DNA of 64,000 bases from Plasmodium brasilianum (taxonomy: Eukaryota; Apicomplexa; Aconoidasida; Haemosporida; Plasmodiidae): assembly GCF_023973825.1 (NCBI RefSeq), contig NC_090125.1, positions 2,006,928 through 2,070,927 of the forward strand. Direction: 5' to 3'. The translations under genes were made by a program, and so were the position numbers. The notes below the pieces were generated by a model. The model saw only the letters and a list, made by a program, of their open reading frames with translations. It was not told the origin of the DNA and did not search any database. Of this stretch, positions 1 through 12,338 are shown piece after piece (the stretch's first letter is position 1; every line of letters begins with the position of its first letter).

Positions 1-131
1 TTTTTATAACTAGTTTTTAAAATTGTCTATACAGCGAAAAAGAATTTTTATAATCTAATGAAACATAAAGTAGGAATCAAAAAAAGAAAAATTTATTAAA
101 AAGGACGGTGTAGAAAAATTATAAAAAATAA

Positions 132-517
132 GTAAATAGAAAAATGGTAAATAGAAAATTAGTAAATAGAAAAATAGTAAATAGAAAAATAGTAAATAGA
201 AAAATGGTAAATAGAAAAATGGTAAATAGAAAATTAGTAAATAGAAAAATAGTAAATAGAAAAATAGTAAATAGAAAAATGGTAAATAGAAAATTAGTAA
301 ATAGAAAAATAGTAAATAGAAAAATAGTAAATAGAAAAATGGTAAATAGAAAAATGGTAAATAGAAAATTAGTAAATAGAAAAATAGTAAATAGAAAAAT
401 AGTAAATAGAAAAATGGTAAATAGAAAATTAGTAAATAGAAAAATAGTAAATAGAAAAATAGTAAATAGAAAAATAGTAAATAGAAAAATAGTAAATAAA
501 AAATAGTAAATAAAAAC
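132..517. repeat. 15-bp minisatellite with higher-order structure
   Basis: About 25 tandem copies of a 15-bp unit (gtaaatagaaaaatg and variants ending in atta or aata). The unit length is a multiple of three, so both strands look open, but the translation is pure repeat and I do not call it a gene. The variant order is not random: a nine-unit pattern (135 bp) is repeated. Confidence 0.95.
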
Positions 518-669
518 TAATCGTGGGTTACGTGTAATTCTTAAAAAAGGTGTTCCATAAGTGTACAAAAGTTTAATATAAAAAAGTTTTTTTGGGAAAT
601 GGTGTAAACTTAAATGACTACCAAGCATTTACGTTAAACGAAATAAAACGTAGGTGCAATTCAAATTAA

Positions 670-671
<2 letters not shown>

Positions 672-708
<37 letters not shown>
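672..708. repeat. (AT)n microsatellite
   Basis: An uninterrupted AT dinucleotide run. Comparable runs occur near 1456-1495, 2142-2168, 12290-12330, 13350-13372, 24168-24190, 54120-54156 and 62640-62675. They are typical of intergenic DNA here. Confidence 0.9.
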
Positions 709-712
<4 letters not shown>

Positions 713-1452
713 CATATTATAGTGCATAAATGTTAAAATTGAAAAGTTTAAATTAATTTAAAAAGAAATGAAATTTGGGAAAATTAAAGATTAAGATAAA
801 CAATAGGACAAAGGGGCAAAGAAGAAAAACAAAAAACAAATAAAGGTGCAATTCGATTAGAAGCGAAATTGAACTTAAATATCTACCAGTTAAATACTTT
901 AAAAAGGAAAAACAAAATTAATAAACAAATAAACTAATAAAGAAACTAATAAAGAAACTAATAAAGAAACGAACAAAAAAACAAACAAATAAATGTCCTC
1001 ATATGAAACTGGTATAGAATTTACACCATATATGTATACATGTGTACATATATGTACATATAAAAATAAAATAGACGTCGTTATATTTATGTTATGTTGG
1101 CATTCGTTTATTGCATAAAAATTAAAATTTACTATTAATTTTCGTAATTTTTGTAAAAAGAATAAATATAGCAATATTTTATATATTAAAAAGTCAAAAA
1201 AAAATTTACAGCGACATTAGCTATGAAATTTAAAAATTTTTAAAGTCCATTCGTAATGTTATTACGTGTTTATATATATATTATTTTTCTTTACGTATAA
1301 TGACATTATTTATTACATATTTTTAAGCTTTCCTAAATCAACCAAGTACGGTGTATGAATATATATACACATATATATATGTATATTTATATATATGCAT
1401 AAAATAAATCACAAATATAGCATATATAACTTTTTTTCCTTTTCTATAAAAG

Positions 1453-1498
<46 letters not shown>

Positions 1499-1884
1499 TA
1501 AAAAAAAAAATTATAAAATTTTTTGTGCAAATATATTTTAATGGTTATTTAACTCTATTTTTGTTATTTTTTTTGTTTTTTTATATTTTCCCATTACCAT
1601 TTAAAAAAAAAAAAAAAAAATCAAACAATCAAAAAAATTATAAAAGATAAAATTATGAGCTATAGGAATTGAGTTTAATATATTTTATTTTTAATAAATT
1701 GTAACTGCATATGTATATATTTATATATATGATCAAATGTATAAATGTGATAAAGGATCAAATATTAAAAACAAATTAATAAAAGAACCTTCTGGTGAAA
1801 ACTTTAATTCATTTCTTATTTTTAAAATTTAACTAGTTATTGAAAAAAAAAAAAAATTATTAAAAATTAAAATGAAAAATATTT
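709..1884. other. AT-rich stretch, no gene seen
   Basis: I see only AT-rich low-complexity sequence, short A/T runs and a few copies of an aaactaataaag-like repeat near 930-975. The open frame on the minus strand at 899-1174 is repeat-derived and has no recognisable features. Confidence 0.5.
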
Positions 1885-2135
1885 TTAAGTTATAAAGTAT
1901 TTATTAATTTGTTGAAAAATTGTAAAAATATAAGACACAACAGAGTGTACACTCCTTGCATCTAAATATAGATCATCACATTTAATGTCTAAAAAAAGAA
2001 AAGTAATATATACATGTACATACACAAATACACGCATATTTGCGTTATTTGTATTAGTATTTTCCTAAAATATTAATTACTCAAAACTATATCTTCGGAA
2101 ATTTTGCGTACCAAATGAGATGTTAATTATGTATG

Positions 2136-2173
<38 letters not shown>

Positions 2174-2873
2174 AATAATTTCACATGTTTGGTACACCGG
2201 GTTAATCATACAATATAAGAGTACTTCTAATTACACGTGTATAAACCGAAAAGTAAAAAAAAAAATATATATTGTTCAGCAGATGCCAAATATCATTAAA
2301 TACATTCCTTGTAATGGTCTAATTTTTTTAAATGCGTTCTCCCAATTAAAAAACATTAAAAATTGATAAAAATATATATATATATATATATGGAGAGAGA
2401 TATATATATATACATATAATATATACTTAAGCAAAATTTAAAAAGTGTGTTATAAAAAAAAAAATATAAATAAGACTAAGGTTTAAACATATAATCAATA
2501 AGTTATGGTATTTTATATACCAAATAATCCATTGTTTTTTTTTTTTTTCCTTTTTCAACAAAATTATTTGTACTTGTATAAAAGCACATGCATGCTAGCA
2601 TTTTTTTCTCATGTTAAGTGAAAAAATAAAAAAGTAAGACTTTATTATTTAGAAGTTCTTACAAAATTACTGTTGGCAGTGAGAATACTTTTTAGTTAAA
2701 CTTTTCGTTTTTTATTTGGTTCATTATTTCTGAAAGATAAATCTTAAATGAAATTGATGATCAATAAAAGAAAATGCTTTTTTTCCATACACAAATTTTT
2801 ATGTATAATTATTAATTGCACATGCAAAAATGTTGAGGTAAAAGAATTCCTTTTTTTTTTAATTTCGTAATTG
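1885..2873 (-). CDS. candidate small multi-exon gene, unknown function
   Basis: Not recognised. The clearest piece is a terminal exon at 1885-1988. It follows an acceptor (ctttttttag), runs 34 codons to TAA and reads ...CDDLYLDARSVHSVVSYIF...; only about 5 of 35 codons end in G or C, which is how real exons look here. Further upstream are exon-like islands: an open segment at 2304-2341 or 2304-2356 with donor gtattt, a 21-nt segment near 2595 ending at a gtacaa donor, a segment near 2720 with donor gtttaa, and an ATG-initiated segment starting at 2873 (MDNYEIKKKKEFFYLNIFA). Several pairs of these join in phase, but I could not build one complete in-frame chain, so internal borders are unresolved. 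They could belong to one gene or two. Confidence 0.3.
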
Positions 2874-3203
2874 TCCATGCTATAATATAAAAAAAGAAAA
2901 AAATTATTTGCATGCAAACGTTGTAATTACATGTATATTTTGAAAAAAATATATAATTTCGTATGTTTGAATTTTTAAAAAATATATATACATTTTTTTT
3001 GTTATTGTTCTATCTTGTACTATTTTAAAATTAAAATTTTTTGTTAGTACGAATAAGTATAAAGACAAGCTCATTTTTCTTGAATTGGGTATATTGTAGG
3101 TACTTCTTGATGTGTACGTGTGTATATATATGGGGTGCTTATATATATATATACACACACATGTACGGTTTACTGTATAATTTATTTTCCTTGCTTGTTC
3201 ATG

Positions 3204-3412
3204 TTAAAAAAGCTTTTTTGTTGACATTTTTTTTGTTAAAAATATCGTCTAACAATAATTAAAATGGTAAAACACAAATGGCTAGTTATATAATTGTAAA
3301 TATATTCATGTAGTTATAAACTTACAAAAAGTTCGAAATTATGTTCTCTTCTGCGATCGAAGGTATCGGATTTTACTATACATAAATTTAAAGAAAACAA
3401 TATTCGTTTCAT
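3204..3412 (-). CDS. candidate two-exon micro-protein
   Basis: Possible exon 1 at 3326-3412 (MKRILFSLNLCIVKSD...) ends at a strong donor (gtaagt). Possible exon 2 at 3204-3248 follows an attgttag acceptor and joins in phase 0 to give a 43-residue product ending in TAA. The local GC content is above the flanks. A different upstream splice (exon at about 3427-3480, donor gtaaca) would read the same DNA in another frame, so the frame is not certain. No family is recognised. Confidence 0.22.
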
Positions 3413-3609
3413 TTCTAATACAAAACATGCTTATATTACTGTTACGAATTTAATTGAAAATGCTCAAGATATTTTAAAAATTGTTGAAATAAAAAAAAAA
3501 AAAAAACTCAAATATGCATTATGTATTTTTTAATTTTATTTGACGACTGTAACATTAACATAACTCCTTGGAAATATTTCTGTAGTTCCGTTTATTGACA
3601 TATGTATAT

Positions 3610-3800
3610 ATATTTATAAGCATACATACACACATACATACACACAAACATACATACATACAAACATACATACACAAACATACATACATACAAACATACA
3701 TACACACAAACATATATACATACAAACATACATACACAAACATATATACATACAAACATACATACACAAACATACATACATACAAACATACATACGCACA
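3610..3800. repeat. acatacataca-type tandem repeat
   Basis: Tandem and interleaved copies of catacatacaaa / catacacaaa units over about 190 bp. All overlapping open frames (Tyr-Val-Cys-Met-rich on one strand, His-Thr-Tyr on the other) come from the repeat and are rejected as genes. Confidence 0.9.
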
Positions 3801-3961
3801 CGTTTTGCTTATAACATACACAGCTTAAAAAACAAAATTTAATGTGCGAGGGAATGCAAAAAAGGCCAAGAAATTAAAGATGTTATAAATGAAATAGCTG
3901 ATGTATGCTAAAAAAAAAAAAAATTTTTAATTAAAAATTAAATATTTAAAATTTTAAATAT

Positions 3962-5041
3962 TCATTCCAAATTAAATCTGTATTTGTGTGTGTTAAAAGC
4001 TATATCCGATTTGTTCTTCTCAACTTTAGTAATATCATGAAAATCTAAAGATTTAATTTGAGGTACGTAGTGAATTACAAAGGGTCTGCAAAAATATCAT
4101 TAAAGAAAAAATGTAATTATCGCAATTAGAGAAAAAGACTTACTCAACGTAGGAGTGGACTTTAACTTTGTTCATGCAAGTTTGGAAAATTTAATTGAAA
4201 TAGTGTATCTTATACATATACCCACATACATGTATATAATACATATTTGAGCGTGCATATATTACCGATAAAATTTATTATATAGATCCATAATCGGGTT
4301 ATTTTCGACTGTCAGTTTTTTTAGCTTGGGCAAGGATTGGAGTTTCTTAATTTCGTTAATGTTTTCTAATTTATTTGAATGTAGGTATAAGATTTTAAGA
4401 TTATTTAACATAAGCAAGTTATTATTTATTTCTACTAAATTATTAAAAGAAACGTCTAATGATATAATATTGGAATAATTAATAGATGACTCCATACCTT
4501 TTTGTTGATATATATGACCTAAAAGATCATTCAAAAAGCTCAAATCATCTAAATTATTATTATTTATATTTAAAAATTTGGAATTATTAGATACATTAAT
4601 TTCTTTATTATTATATTTGTAAATTGTTTTATTTAAGTCGAGTACATCCTTTTTTTTGAAATTAATTATTTCATTTGTACCAGCCCATATTTTTATAGTA
4701 TTTTCTAATTTAATATATTTTTCAACCCTACTGCTTTCATCATTATTTAAATTATCGTTTAAGCTTTTTCTTTTATCAGAAGTATCTGATTCCTCATTGC
4801 TTTCTCCACTCTTGTAAGGAAAAGATTTTTATAATATATTAATGCCTTTCGGTTCATACACATAAAATACGCATATACCATAAAATTATAATTTTTTTCA
4901 TTACTATGTTTTTATTATTAATCAGGGAAGTTAAAAATATTTTAGCTATTTTTAAGTTACCAAAGAATCATTAGCTTCGTAAAATGTTTGCATATTCCCA
5001 TATTCCTTGTAACTTAAATCTAAAGAATTGAAGTTATCCAT
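3962..5041 (-). CDS. leucine-rich repeat protein, LRRC51-like
   Basis: Three exons, read downwards: 5041-4961 (starts MDNFNSLDLSYKEYG), 4810-4266 and 4085-3962. They join in frame to give 249 residues; the donors are gtaac and gtaat, and the last acceptor is tttttgcag. The second exon carries consecutive leucine-rich repeats in SDS22-like spacing (IISLDVSFNNL, LKILYLHSNKL, LKKLTVENNP). The third exon completes an LRR cap (FYR-PFVIHYVPQIKSLDF). That arrangement, with a polar N-terminal half, resembles LRRC51 of ciliated eukaryotes, a protein linked to cilia. Plasmodium builds an axoneme only in male gametes, so a role there is a guess. The first acceptor ends in aag rather than the usual yag and is the least certain junction. 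The LRR assignment is firm; the orthology is moderate. Confidence 0.85.
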
Positions 5042-5139
5042 ACCTGTACAGTGCTTATGCTCTTACAATAAAGAACGTTTCGGTATTTTTCTCTATGTGT
5101 TTATATGAATATATATAGACACACATATGTATACATACA

Positions 5140-5171
<32 letters not shown>

Positions 5172-5797
5172 CATAAAAAATACACAAATATATATGTGTA
5201 TAAATGTGTAAAAGCGTTAATATTATTATAATAGCCTTTTTCTTTATTCAGCTGTATTAAATTTTCATTTCAACATAAGAATAAGCCCATTTTTAACGAA
5301 AAAAAAAACTTCAAATTATAAGGTTAAAATAAAACGTAAGAAAATGTAGGACGAATAAGAGAAAACTGCCACATCATGTTACCATGTTTCAGTGGAGAAA
5401 AACAATGTAAAAAGATACGAAAAAAAAGGAAAAAAAAAAGGGGCGAATAATGCAAAATGAAGAAAAATGCAAAATAAAGAAAAGCACAAAATGAAGAACA
5501 CCAAATGAATAAAACATATACATATACGAATTTTCAAAAATAGACAAAAATTTTAACTTGAAATTTTTTTTTTTTTTTTTTAATTTTGTACATTACGATA
5601 AAATTTTACTTAATTCCTATGATCATATTAATGGATAATTTCCAATATTCAAATTAATTAATTATACCACTTTATAATTTCCAAACTTTCTATCCACTTA
5701 AATATGACTGCTTCTTAATATATGCATTTAATATGTAAAAATTAATCAGTAGGCTCCTTTTATAAAAGTATACAAAAAAAAGAAAAAAGAAATTAAA
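5042..5797. other. intergenic: LRR gene promoter and downstream of splicing-factor gene
   Basis: AT-rich with an (AT)n run near 5150-5172 and a T-run near 5570. No open frame or exon-like island was seen. It separates two minus-strand genes. Confidence 0.5.
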
Positions 5798-6424
5798 TTA
5801 TTTTTTTGTGTTCATAAATTTTGCTTTTTTTAAAAGTTTTCTTTTGATTTTTTCATTTTCTTCAATATTTTTCAATTTTATTTCTAAAGGTAAAGGCATT
5901 TCAGTTATTCCTGTAATACAATTTAACTTTTCCGAGTTGTTAATTGAACTCTTAACTTTTAAATGGTCTGATAATTTATACAAATCGTTGATAGTGTTTC
6001 CCTGATCTTGTTTCTGCTCTTCTTTATATGACTCTTCTTTTGCATCTTCTCCTTTCTTTTTCTTATGTTCCTCTTCTTCAAAAAATTCCTTCATATTATT
6101 TTTAATAAAAGATTCTATATGCGCTTCTTCTATTTCCTTTTCCGTAATGTTTTTTGTAAATTGTTTTTCCAATAATTTATTTTCCTTTTCATCTTTCTCT
6201 AATATTTTTGATTCATAACTTAAGTTTTCAGCATTTATTCCTTTCTTTTTCAATCTTATATTTTGAAGTAATTTAAGATTCTTTGATGCTCCTAATTTGA
6301 ATAGTTTATCCTCTTGCTCATTTTCTCCACTATTATCATCGCTTTTAGTTTTTAACTCTTCTTCTTTTTCTAAAGGAATTCTTTTACTCCTACTGTCGAC
6401 TTTTAATTTTCGCTTCTTTATCAT
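5798..6424 (-). CDS. Tls1 / C9orf78 (HCA59) family protein
   Basis: Single exon, 208 residues from the ATG at 6424. An upstream in-frame ATG at 6460 would add only MFLFLFFSPALI, which looks like untranslated pyrimidine-rich DNA, so I prefer the inner start (MIKKRKLKVDSRSKR). The protein is Lys/Glu-rich throughout. It shows the family landmarks in order: a basic N-terminus, a central region ending in FIKNNMKEFFEEEE, a DHLKV segment, and the C-terminal GITEMPLPLEIKLKNIEENE block matching the family's GIPEVDLGI..KIKNI motif. Relatives (human C9orf78, fission yeast Tls1) associate with the spliceosome and influence splice-site choice, so a nuclear splicing role is expected. The family call rests on my recognition of the C-terminal motif. 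Confidence 0.72.
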   Translation of the reverse strand: MIKKRKLKVDSRSKRIPLEKEEELKTKSDDNSGENEQEDKLFKLGASKNLKLLQNIRLKKKGINAENLSYESKILEKDEKENKLLEKQFTKNITEKEIEEAHIESFIKNNMKEFFEEEEHKKKKGEDAKEESYKEEQKQDQGNTINDLYKLSDHLKVKSSINNSEKLNCITGITEMPLPLEIKLKNIEENEKIKRKLLKKAKFMNTKK

Positions 6425-6485
6425 AATAAGGGCGGGGGAGAAAAATAGGAACAAAAACAAAAGTTAAAAGGTTTTATAATTTATT

Positions 6486-6837
6486 TCACATAACTTTTAT
6501 TCTTTCGTTTTTTGATCTTCGCTCTTTTACTATTTGTCCTTTCCTCTTTGCCCCTTTTTTTTTCACTGAGCATGAACAGCAAGCCCCATAGCTAAAATGT
6601 TTTTTACGATTCTTTAAGCAGTTAAGGTACAAGGAATCGGAACAGCTGTTGTTAAATTGTACATATATGTATATATACATATGTGTACAATTTCCATAGA
6701 TATATATATGTATACTAGGCTATATATTGTGTAGAGAATATGGCTTTTTTACAAGAGCATATGAAAATTAAGCATTCGCTAATGTGTTTATAAACAAGTG
6801 TATCTTACAAAGTACCTTCATTGCCCTTCGTTCCCAT
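6486..6837 (-). CDS. candidate two-exon small basic Cys-containing protein
   Basis: Proposed exon 1 at 6809-6837 (MGTKGNEGT...) ends at donor gtaaga. Proposed exon 2 at 6486-6645 follows acceptor aacaacag. The joined frame is 63 codons including TGA. Exon 2 is long for chance and unusually GC-rich for its surroundings. It contains five cysteines, in YLNC and GACCSC contexts around residues 11-36, and then a strongly basic tail. I do not recognise a family; a zinc-binding or RNA-binding small protein is possible. It lies just upstream of the Tls1-like gene on the same strand. Confidence 0.38.
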
Positions 6838-7482
6838 GGCAATTTCAATTATTTCACTTAATTTTTTTTTTTTTTTTTTAAATGAAAATATTATGCAGCA
6901 AGAATTGCTCTGCTTAAAAAGCTGTAACAGAAAAAACAATAAAAATTCTCATCTGTACATAATATACTGAACTTTTCGGCTTAAAATTAAAGTACTACTG
7001 TGTTCTTCCATTTTAAGCATAATGATATACACCTTTTAAATTACTTTCTGGCAAACATAAAAATAATATACTTCAAAAATTCATATGTATAAGTGCACAT
7101 GCCATGCTTCCAGAAAAGTGCGCATTTTCTCTTCTTCAAAAAATGAAAATATACGTTTATTAATCACTGTTTTTTAATATATACAAGGGATATGTCAATA
7201 TATACAAAAAAAAAAAATAAAAAAATAAAAAAGGATAAAAAGTTGAAAATATATGCTCATATCGCAAGCATTTATTTTTAATTATTTTATCAGTATACTT
7301 TATTATATGTATATAAAATAAATGTGTAAAAATAAACTGGAACAAATAAGGCTAAACCTTACTATATATATTGTACATGAAATAATATTATAATTTTAAA
7401 ATATTAACTTTGTTTCGAGGATAAAATTAAAATATATAAAAGGAGTACATATACATAATTAGCAGTGTATTTATTTATTTAA
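6838..7482. other. intergenic, no gene seen
   Basis: AT-rich sequence with a T-run near 6863-6880. The open frame on the minus strand at 7160-7345 is low-complexity Phe/Tyr/Ile and has no coding-like features. Confidence 0.45.
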
Positions 7483-8466
7483 TTACGTAATTATCTCTTG
7501 TTTTTTCATAATTCGACAAGATAAAATTTCTTCTACTTTTATACAATTTGCAGCATTTGCTGATGCATAACAGACTGTAACTAAAAAAAAAAAAAAAAGT
7601 ATAACTTATTTGGAATTACTTATAATTACGTAATACTTAACATTTCGTAGAATTAAAAATTTTGAATAATACCCTATTAATTATTTGTTATATGAATATG
7701 ATGGATATTACAAAATTACCAAAAAGCTAAGTTTCTGAATTTATATGATAAAATAAAAATGTTTTATTAAATTGCAATTAATAACAAATGCAAGGAAAAA
7801 ATAAAGAAATGTTTATTTTTGAAGAAATATGTTTTCATCTTTTTGGAAAAATTACTAAGTTACAAAAAAAGTTTTCTTCCATCAATATATGAAAACTTTA
7901 TCTTATATTTAATTAAATTTTTCCATTTACCAATAATAAACAGTTAAATTTTAGGCATTTGATTACCTTACAAATATAAGACGATTATGTATAAATTAAA
8001 CTTGAAATAAATTGACGTTTGAATTGAATATTCAGTGGAGTTGTCTTTTTTGCCCATAAAATTGTCTTTTTTTTAAAAAAAAAAAGAGCAAATATATATT
8101 TCTGTTTACACATAAATATACATATATATATATATATATATATGTAAATTACAAGACTTTTTTCTGTTTTTCAAAAAAAGCTATTCATTAAAACTAACAA
8201 ATGCAGTAAAAACGACCTTACAGTTAAAAAACTATATTGATGAGTTATAATAAAAGATTGTTAAAAATGTCATACAATTACCTTTCGTTTAAAGAATTTT
8301 CTTTTAGAAACAGTAGTAAATATTAATGTTCTATGCAAACATAAGCATATACATGTTCATACATGTGTTCATACATATATTTATACATAAATGCATAAAT
8401 ATGTATATAAATATGTGCATAATAATATAACATAAAAATGAGACGGTTGTCCTTTGACAGCGACAT
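7483..8466 (-). CDS. candidate four-exon small protein, unknown function
   Basis: Four islands join in phase into an 81-residue frame: 8466-8432 (MSLSKDNRLIF, donor gttata), 8330-8282 (donor gtaatt), 8065-8002 (donor gtttaa) and 7580-7483 (acceptor tttttttag, stop TAA). In each island the chosen frame has very few G/C third positions (for example 3 of 30 in the last exon), while alternative frames have many. The last exon reads CYASANAANCIKVEEILSC, with three cysteines spaced eight residues apart. The weak points are the acceptor of exon 3 (aaaaaaaag) and its gtttaa donor. A different splice gives a membrane-like product in another frame, but its codon use is worse. No family is recognised. 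Confidence 0.33.
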
Positions 8467-10981
8467 ACTTACAAAGTATAACAGATAAAAAAGAAGAAAA
8501 ATAATGATAGTAAATACTTACATTTAAAGTGTTCAAATAAAAACAAACAAAACTTCAAATAGTAAGAAAAGCATATAATAATACAAATAAAAAGGGAAAG
8601 GTTCTTAAAAAAAAGAAGCATAATTTTAAATTAATACGTAAGGATGTTATAAAAAAAAAAATATCTTGAAAAACTAAAATGTAAAAAATGACGAATAAAA
8701 GTTTGGACTGTAAAAAAAAATGATTACTCCACAGTAAAACTCAAAACACAGCAAATTAATCAAATAATTGTGTAAGACAATATTGTAAAAAATATAGAAC
8801 ATAATCATCTGTATATATATATATATATATGTAATATAGGGTAACAATAAAGATGATGAAAAAATAGCAGAATGTACAGAACTGCACTGTGTTTCCGTAT
8901 CCTAAAACTAGAGTTATGCACTTCTATATACTTAAGCATATCACAGCAATACAACTTTTTTTTTTTTTTTTTTTTTTCTTATAATTATACATTTATGTAA
9001 TGTATAGAATTAAAAAGAAAATAAACATATCACAAATATACGAAGTTCATTTACATATATATAAATACAAGGCTCAAAAATTATTTACATATTAATAATT
9101 TTCTTACTTCGAAAGAGAATACTAAAACGAAAAAAATTTGACTTAGTTTTTTTTTAAACAATTTTCCTATTACCTTTATTTTATCTTTATATCACCTTTT
9201 AACTATTTATTTATTTATTTTTTTTTTTTTTTTTGGATAACATTTTTATGAAAGTTTATATCAGAATAACATATTTTGTAGATACCCCTTTGTTCATTTT
9301 GCTAGCATAATGTATAATACATAAAAATATATATATCAAAATATATTTTCGCGATAAATTATAAATTCAAATTTTATTTTTATTTATAATCACAATTATT
9401 CGTCTTTACAACACACCATTTTATTTTTAAGCACTAAAAATATATTACGCATATTTATATACATATAAATATATATGATACATATTGTTAAAAAGGGTCC
9501 AATATATAGCTATATTATTTTTCATATTTTCTTGTATATGCATACATATATATATAGATATGCATACGTACATATGATATATATATTTATATAATACATA
9601 AAATATACACGTTATATATATATATATATATATATATGCATATTACCTATATATTTATGTATACATTATATATAAATTTCTATGCATTATAGGTGTTGGA
9701 AAAATTTTTAAAAAAAGAAGTTTAAGAAAAATATAACTTAGCTATGAAAGGTCAGTTTAACAGCTAACGTTAAAATGAAAACAAGATCTTTTTTTTTATT
9801 TCCATATCTTTTTCCATTATTTTTTAATTTCTCTTTTGCCGTCTTGACAATATTTTTTCATTTATGATATATCATTGCATGTAAATTTAGAATCTAACAT
9901 ATATATGTATATATGTACATATATATATGTATACATATGTATGCATATATGTTTATATTGTATTACTTGTATATAATATACGCTTGTTAATGAGAAAAAA
10001 AAAAAATATTTTAACTATACCAAGCAAGAAACTTATATTAGCAAAAATATGAAAGAAATTAACTAAGAAAAAAATTTTTCCTATGTAACAATAAAAATAA
10101 TTTTAGTGCACATTTTATTTACTCCTGCATAACGACAAATAAACTTGTTCCTTTCAACTTCAATTATGATAAAATACAAATTTTACGATTTTTTTTTTTT
10201 TTTTTTTTTTTTTTTGTGTATATTATTTTCTCTTTACAACAAATATGGGATTACCAAAAATTCCAACATTTTATGTATCATCATATTATATGTATGCATA
10301 TATATATATATATGATAAATGTAATGTATATTATATATATATATATTAAAAAAATAAAGGCACATGAAAAAAAAAAAAAACTAACCCCTCCCCACCTGAT
10401 AATTTTTTTATAAAAGCATATATTTTTTTAACTTTTTCTTTTACATAATAAATGAATTATCATTTTATAAATAATATTATATTTAAATAACATATGTACA
10501 TATATATAAATATATATATACATCCAATTTGATTATTTAAGTATACAAATATCAATATAAGTATAATATTATTTTGTTATATGTGCACTTAAAAAATTAT
10601 GATAGTAAAAATAAAAAATTACAGATTAAAAATGTATTAAGAGCAATATGCATAATCGTTTTTTTTTTTTTTTTAAAATACATATAAAATTGTAAATTGA
10701 GATTATATATTTTTTTCTTGAAATATTATTTTTATATTTTCAAATTTTTACCATTTTATGTAAGTTTTTTTTTATCTTTTTATTAAAATTTTGATAACAT
10801 ATTATACATATATAAGTAAAACGAAAATAGCACTTTTAAATAATTATTATTTATATATATATATATAATATATATATATATAACAAATGTAATTATGAAA
10901 TACTATGTTGATATGACAAATTATAAAAATGGAAAAAAATTGATGAAGTTAAAATACATATATATAATGTTATATATATTA

Positions 10982-11021
<40 letters not shown>

Positions 11022-12287
11022 TATATGTAATTAAAAGCACTGAATAGTGATCGAGAATTTTTATATAAAAAAATAGATGATAAATTTTAATTTTTTTTTT
11101 TTTTTTAATTTCATGAAGTCTTTTTTCCCAACTGTTATTTATGGAAAACACAAATTATTATTATTATTATTATTTTTTTTTATTTATTTTTTTTTTTAAA
11201 TGATACTTCAAAATAAAATATTATTTTAAGGTTGTTTCTTTTTTAAGTGTTATATATGTGAATATATACAGATATATACATATATTTTCTTATGTATATA
11301 TTTTTTCTTATATATATATATTTTTTCTTATATATATATATTTTTTCTTATATATATATTTTTTTTCTTATATATACTTATATTTTTATATATGAACATA
11401 TATGTTCATATATATACTATGCCTTTATACATATATGCACTTACATTCATATTTATACATATATATTCATATATATACATGTACATTTATATATATATAT
11501 ATTGTACATATATAAATGCAACTTTATATGTTGTGTTTTAAAAATATATATTTTTTTATGACGTTAATTTTTTTTTTTCATCTTCAATGATTTATTGTGC
11601 AAATTTATGCTTATTTTTACACCGTCAAATGCAAAATTATAACATTAAAGGAAAATAGATAATTAAATGTGTATGTGTATATTCGTATGTTAAAGGAAAA
11701 AATTATTGTGTATATGTATGAATATATATTTATATATATATATATATATATGTGTATATTGAGCATATATTTTTACTGCTATACATATGAACAATTCTTA
11801 TGCATGAACTTGTATTAAGGAAAAACGCATGTATATTTATATTATGTATATATACATATATATATATATGCACTATAATAAAACAGTTACATAAAACTCC
11901 TAGGAGTTTTGTTAAGAAATTATGTGAACTGTTAAAATTGTAGCAAATTTATTTTTAAAATTAAGTGCTAAATAACCATTCATGTAATAATATAAAGTTA
12001 ATATGTGCATATATGTATATATATATAAATATATGTAATTAATATCATTTTTCCTTTTATTTATTTTTACCATTTTTATCTCCTTACCTGTGAACTTATA
12101 TATACATTTTGATTAATGTATATATAAAATGAGAATTTTATTATTACCCTTATTCTATTTTATTTTTTTTTTATTTTGATAATTTCAATTTTGTTACATT
12201 AAAAATTACTTTTAAATAATATTTATGTATATTTTAAAAGAAGTTAAAAAAAAAAAAAAACCATACATAAAAAAAATTTATGTTTAC

Positions 12288-12338
<51 letters not shown>

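Noticed and set aside
119..628. Long open frames on both strands through the 15-bp repeat
   Set aside because: The repeat unit is a multiple of three, so the frame stays open by construction; the product is only the repeat.
8850..8950. Possible C/D-box snoRNA (gatgatga element with a GC-richer segment)
   Set aside because: A C-box-like motif is present but I found no D box (ctga) at a suitable distance and no terminal stem.
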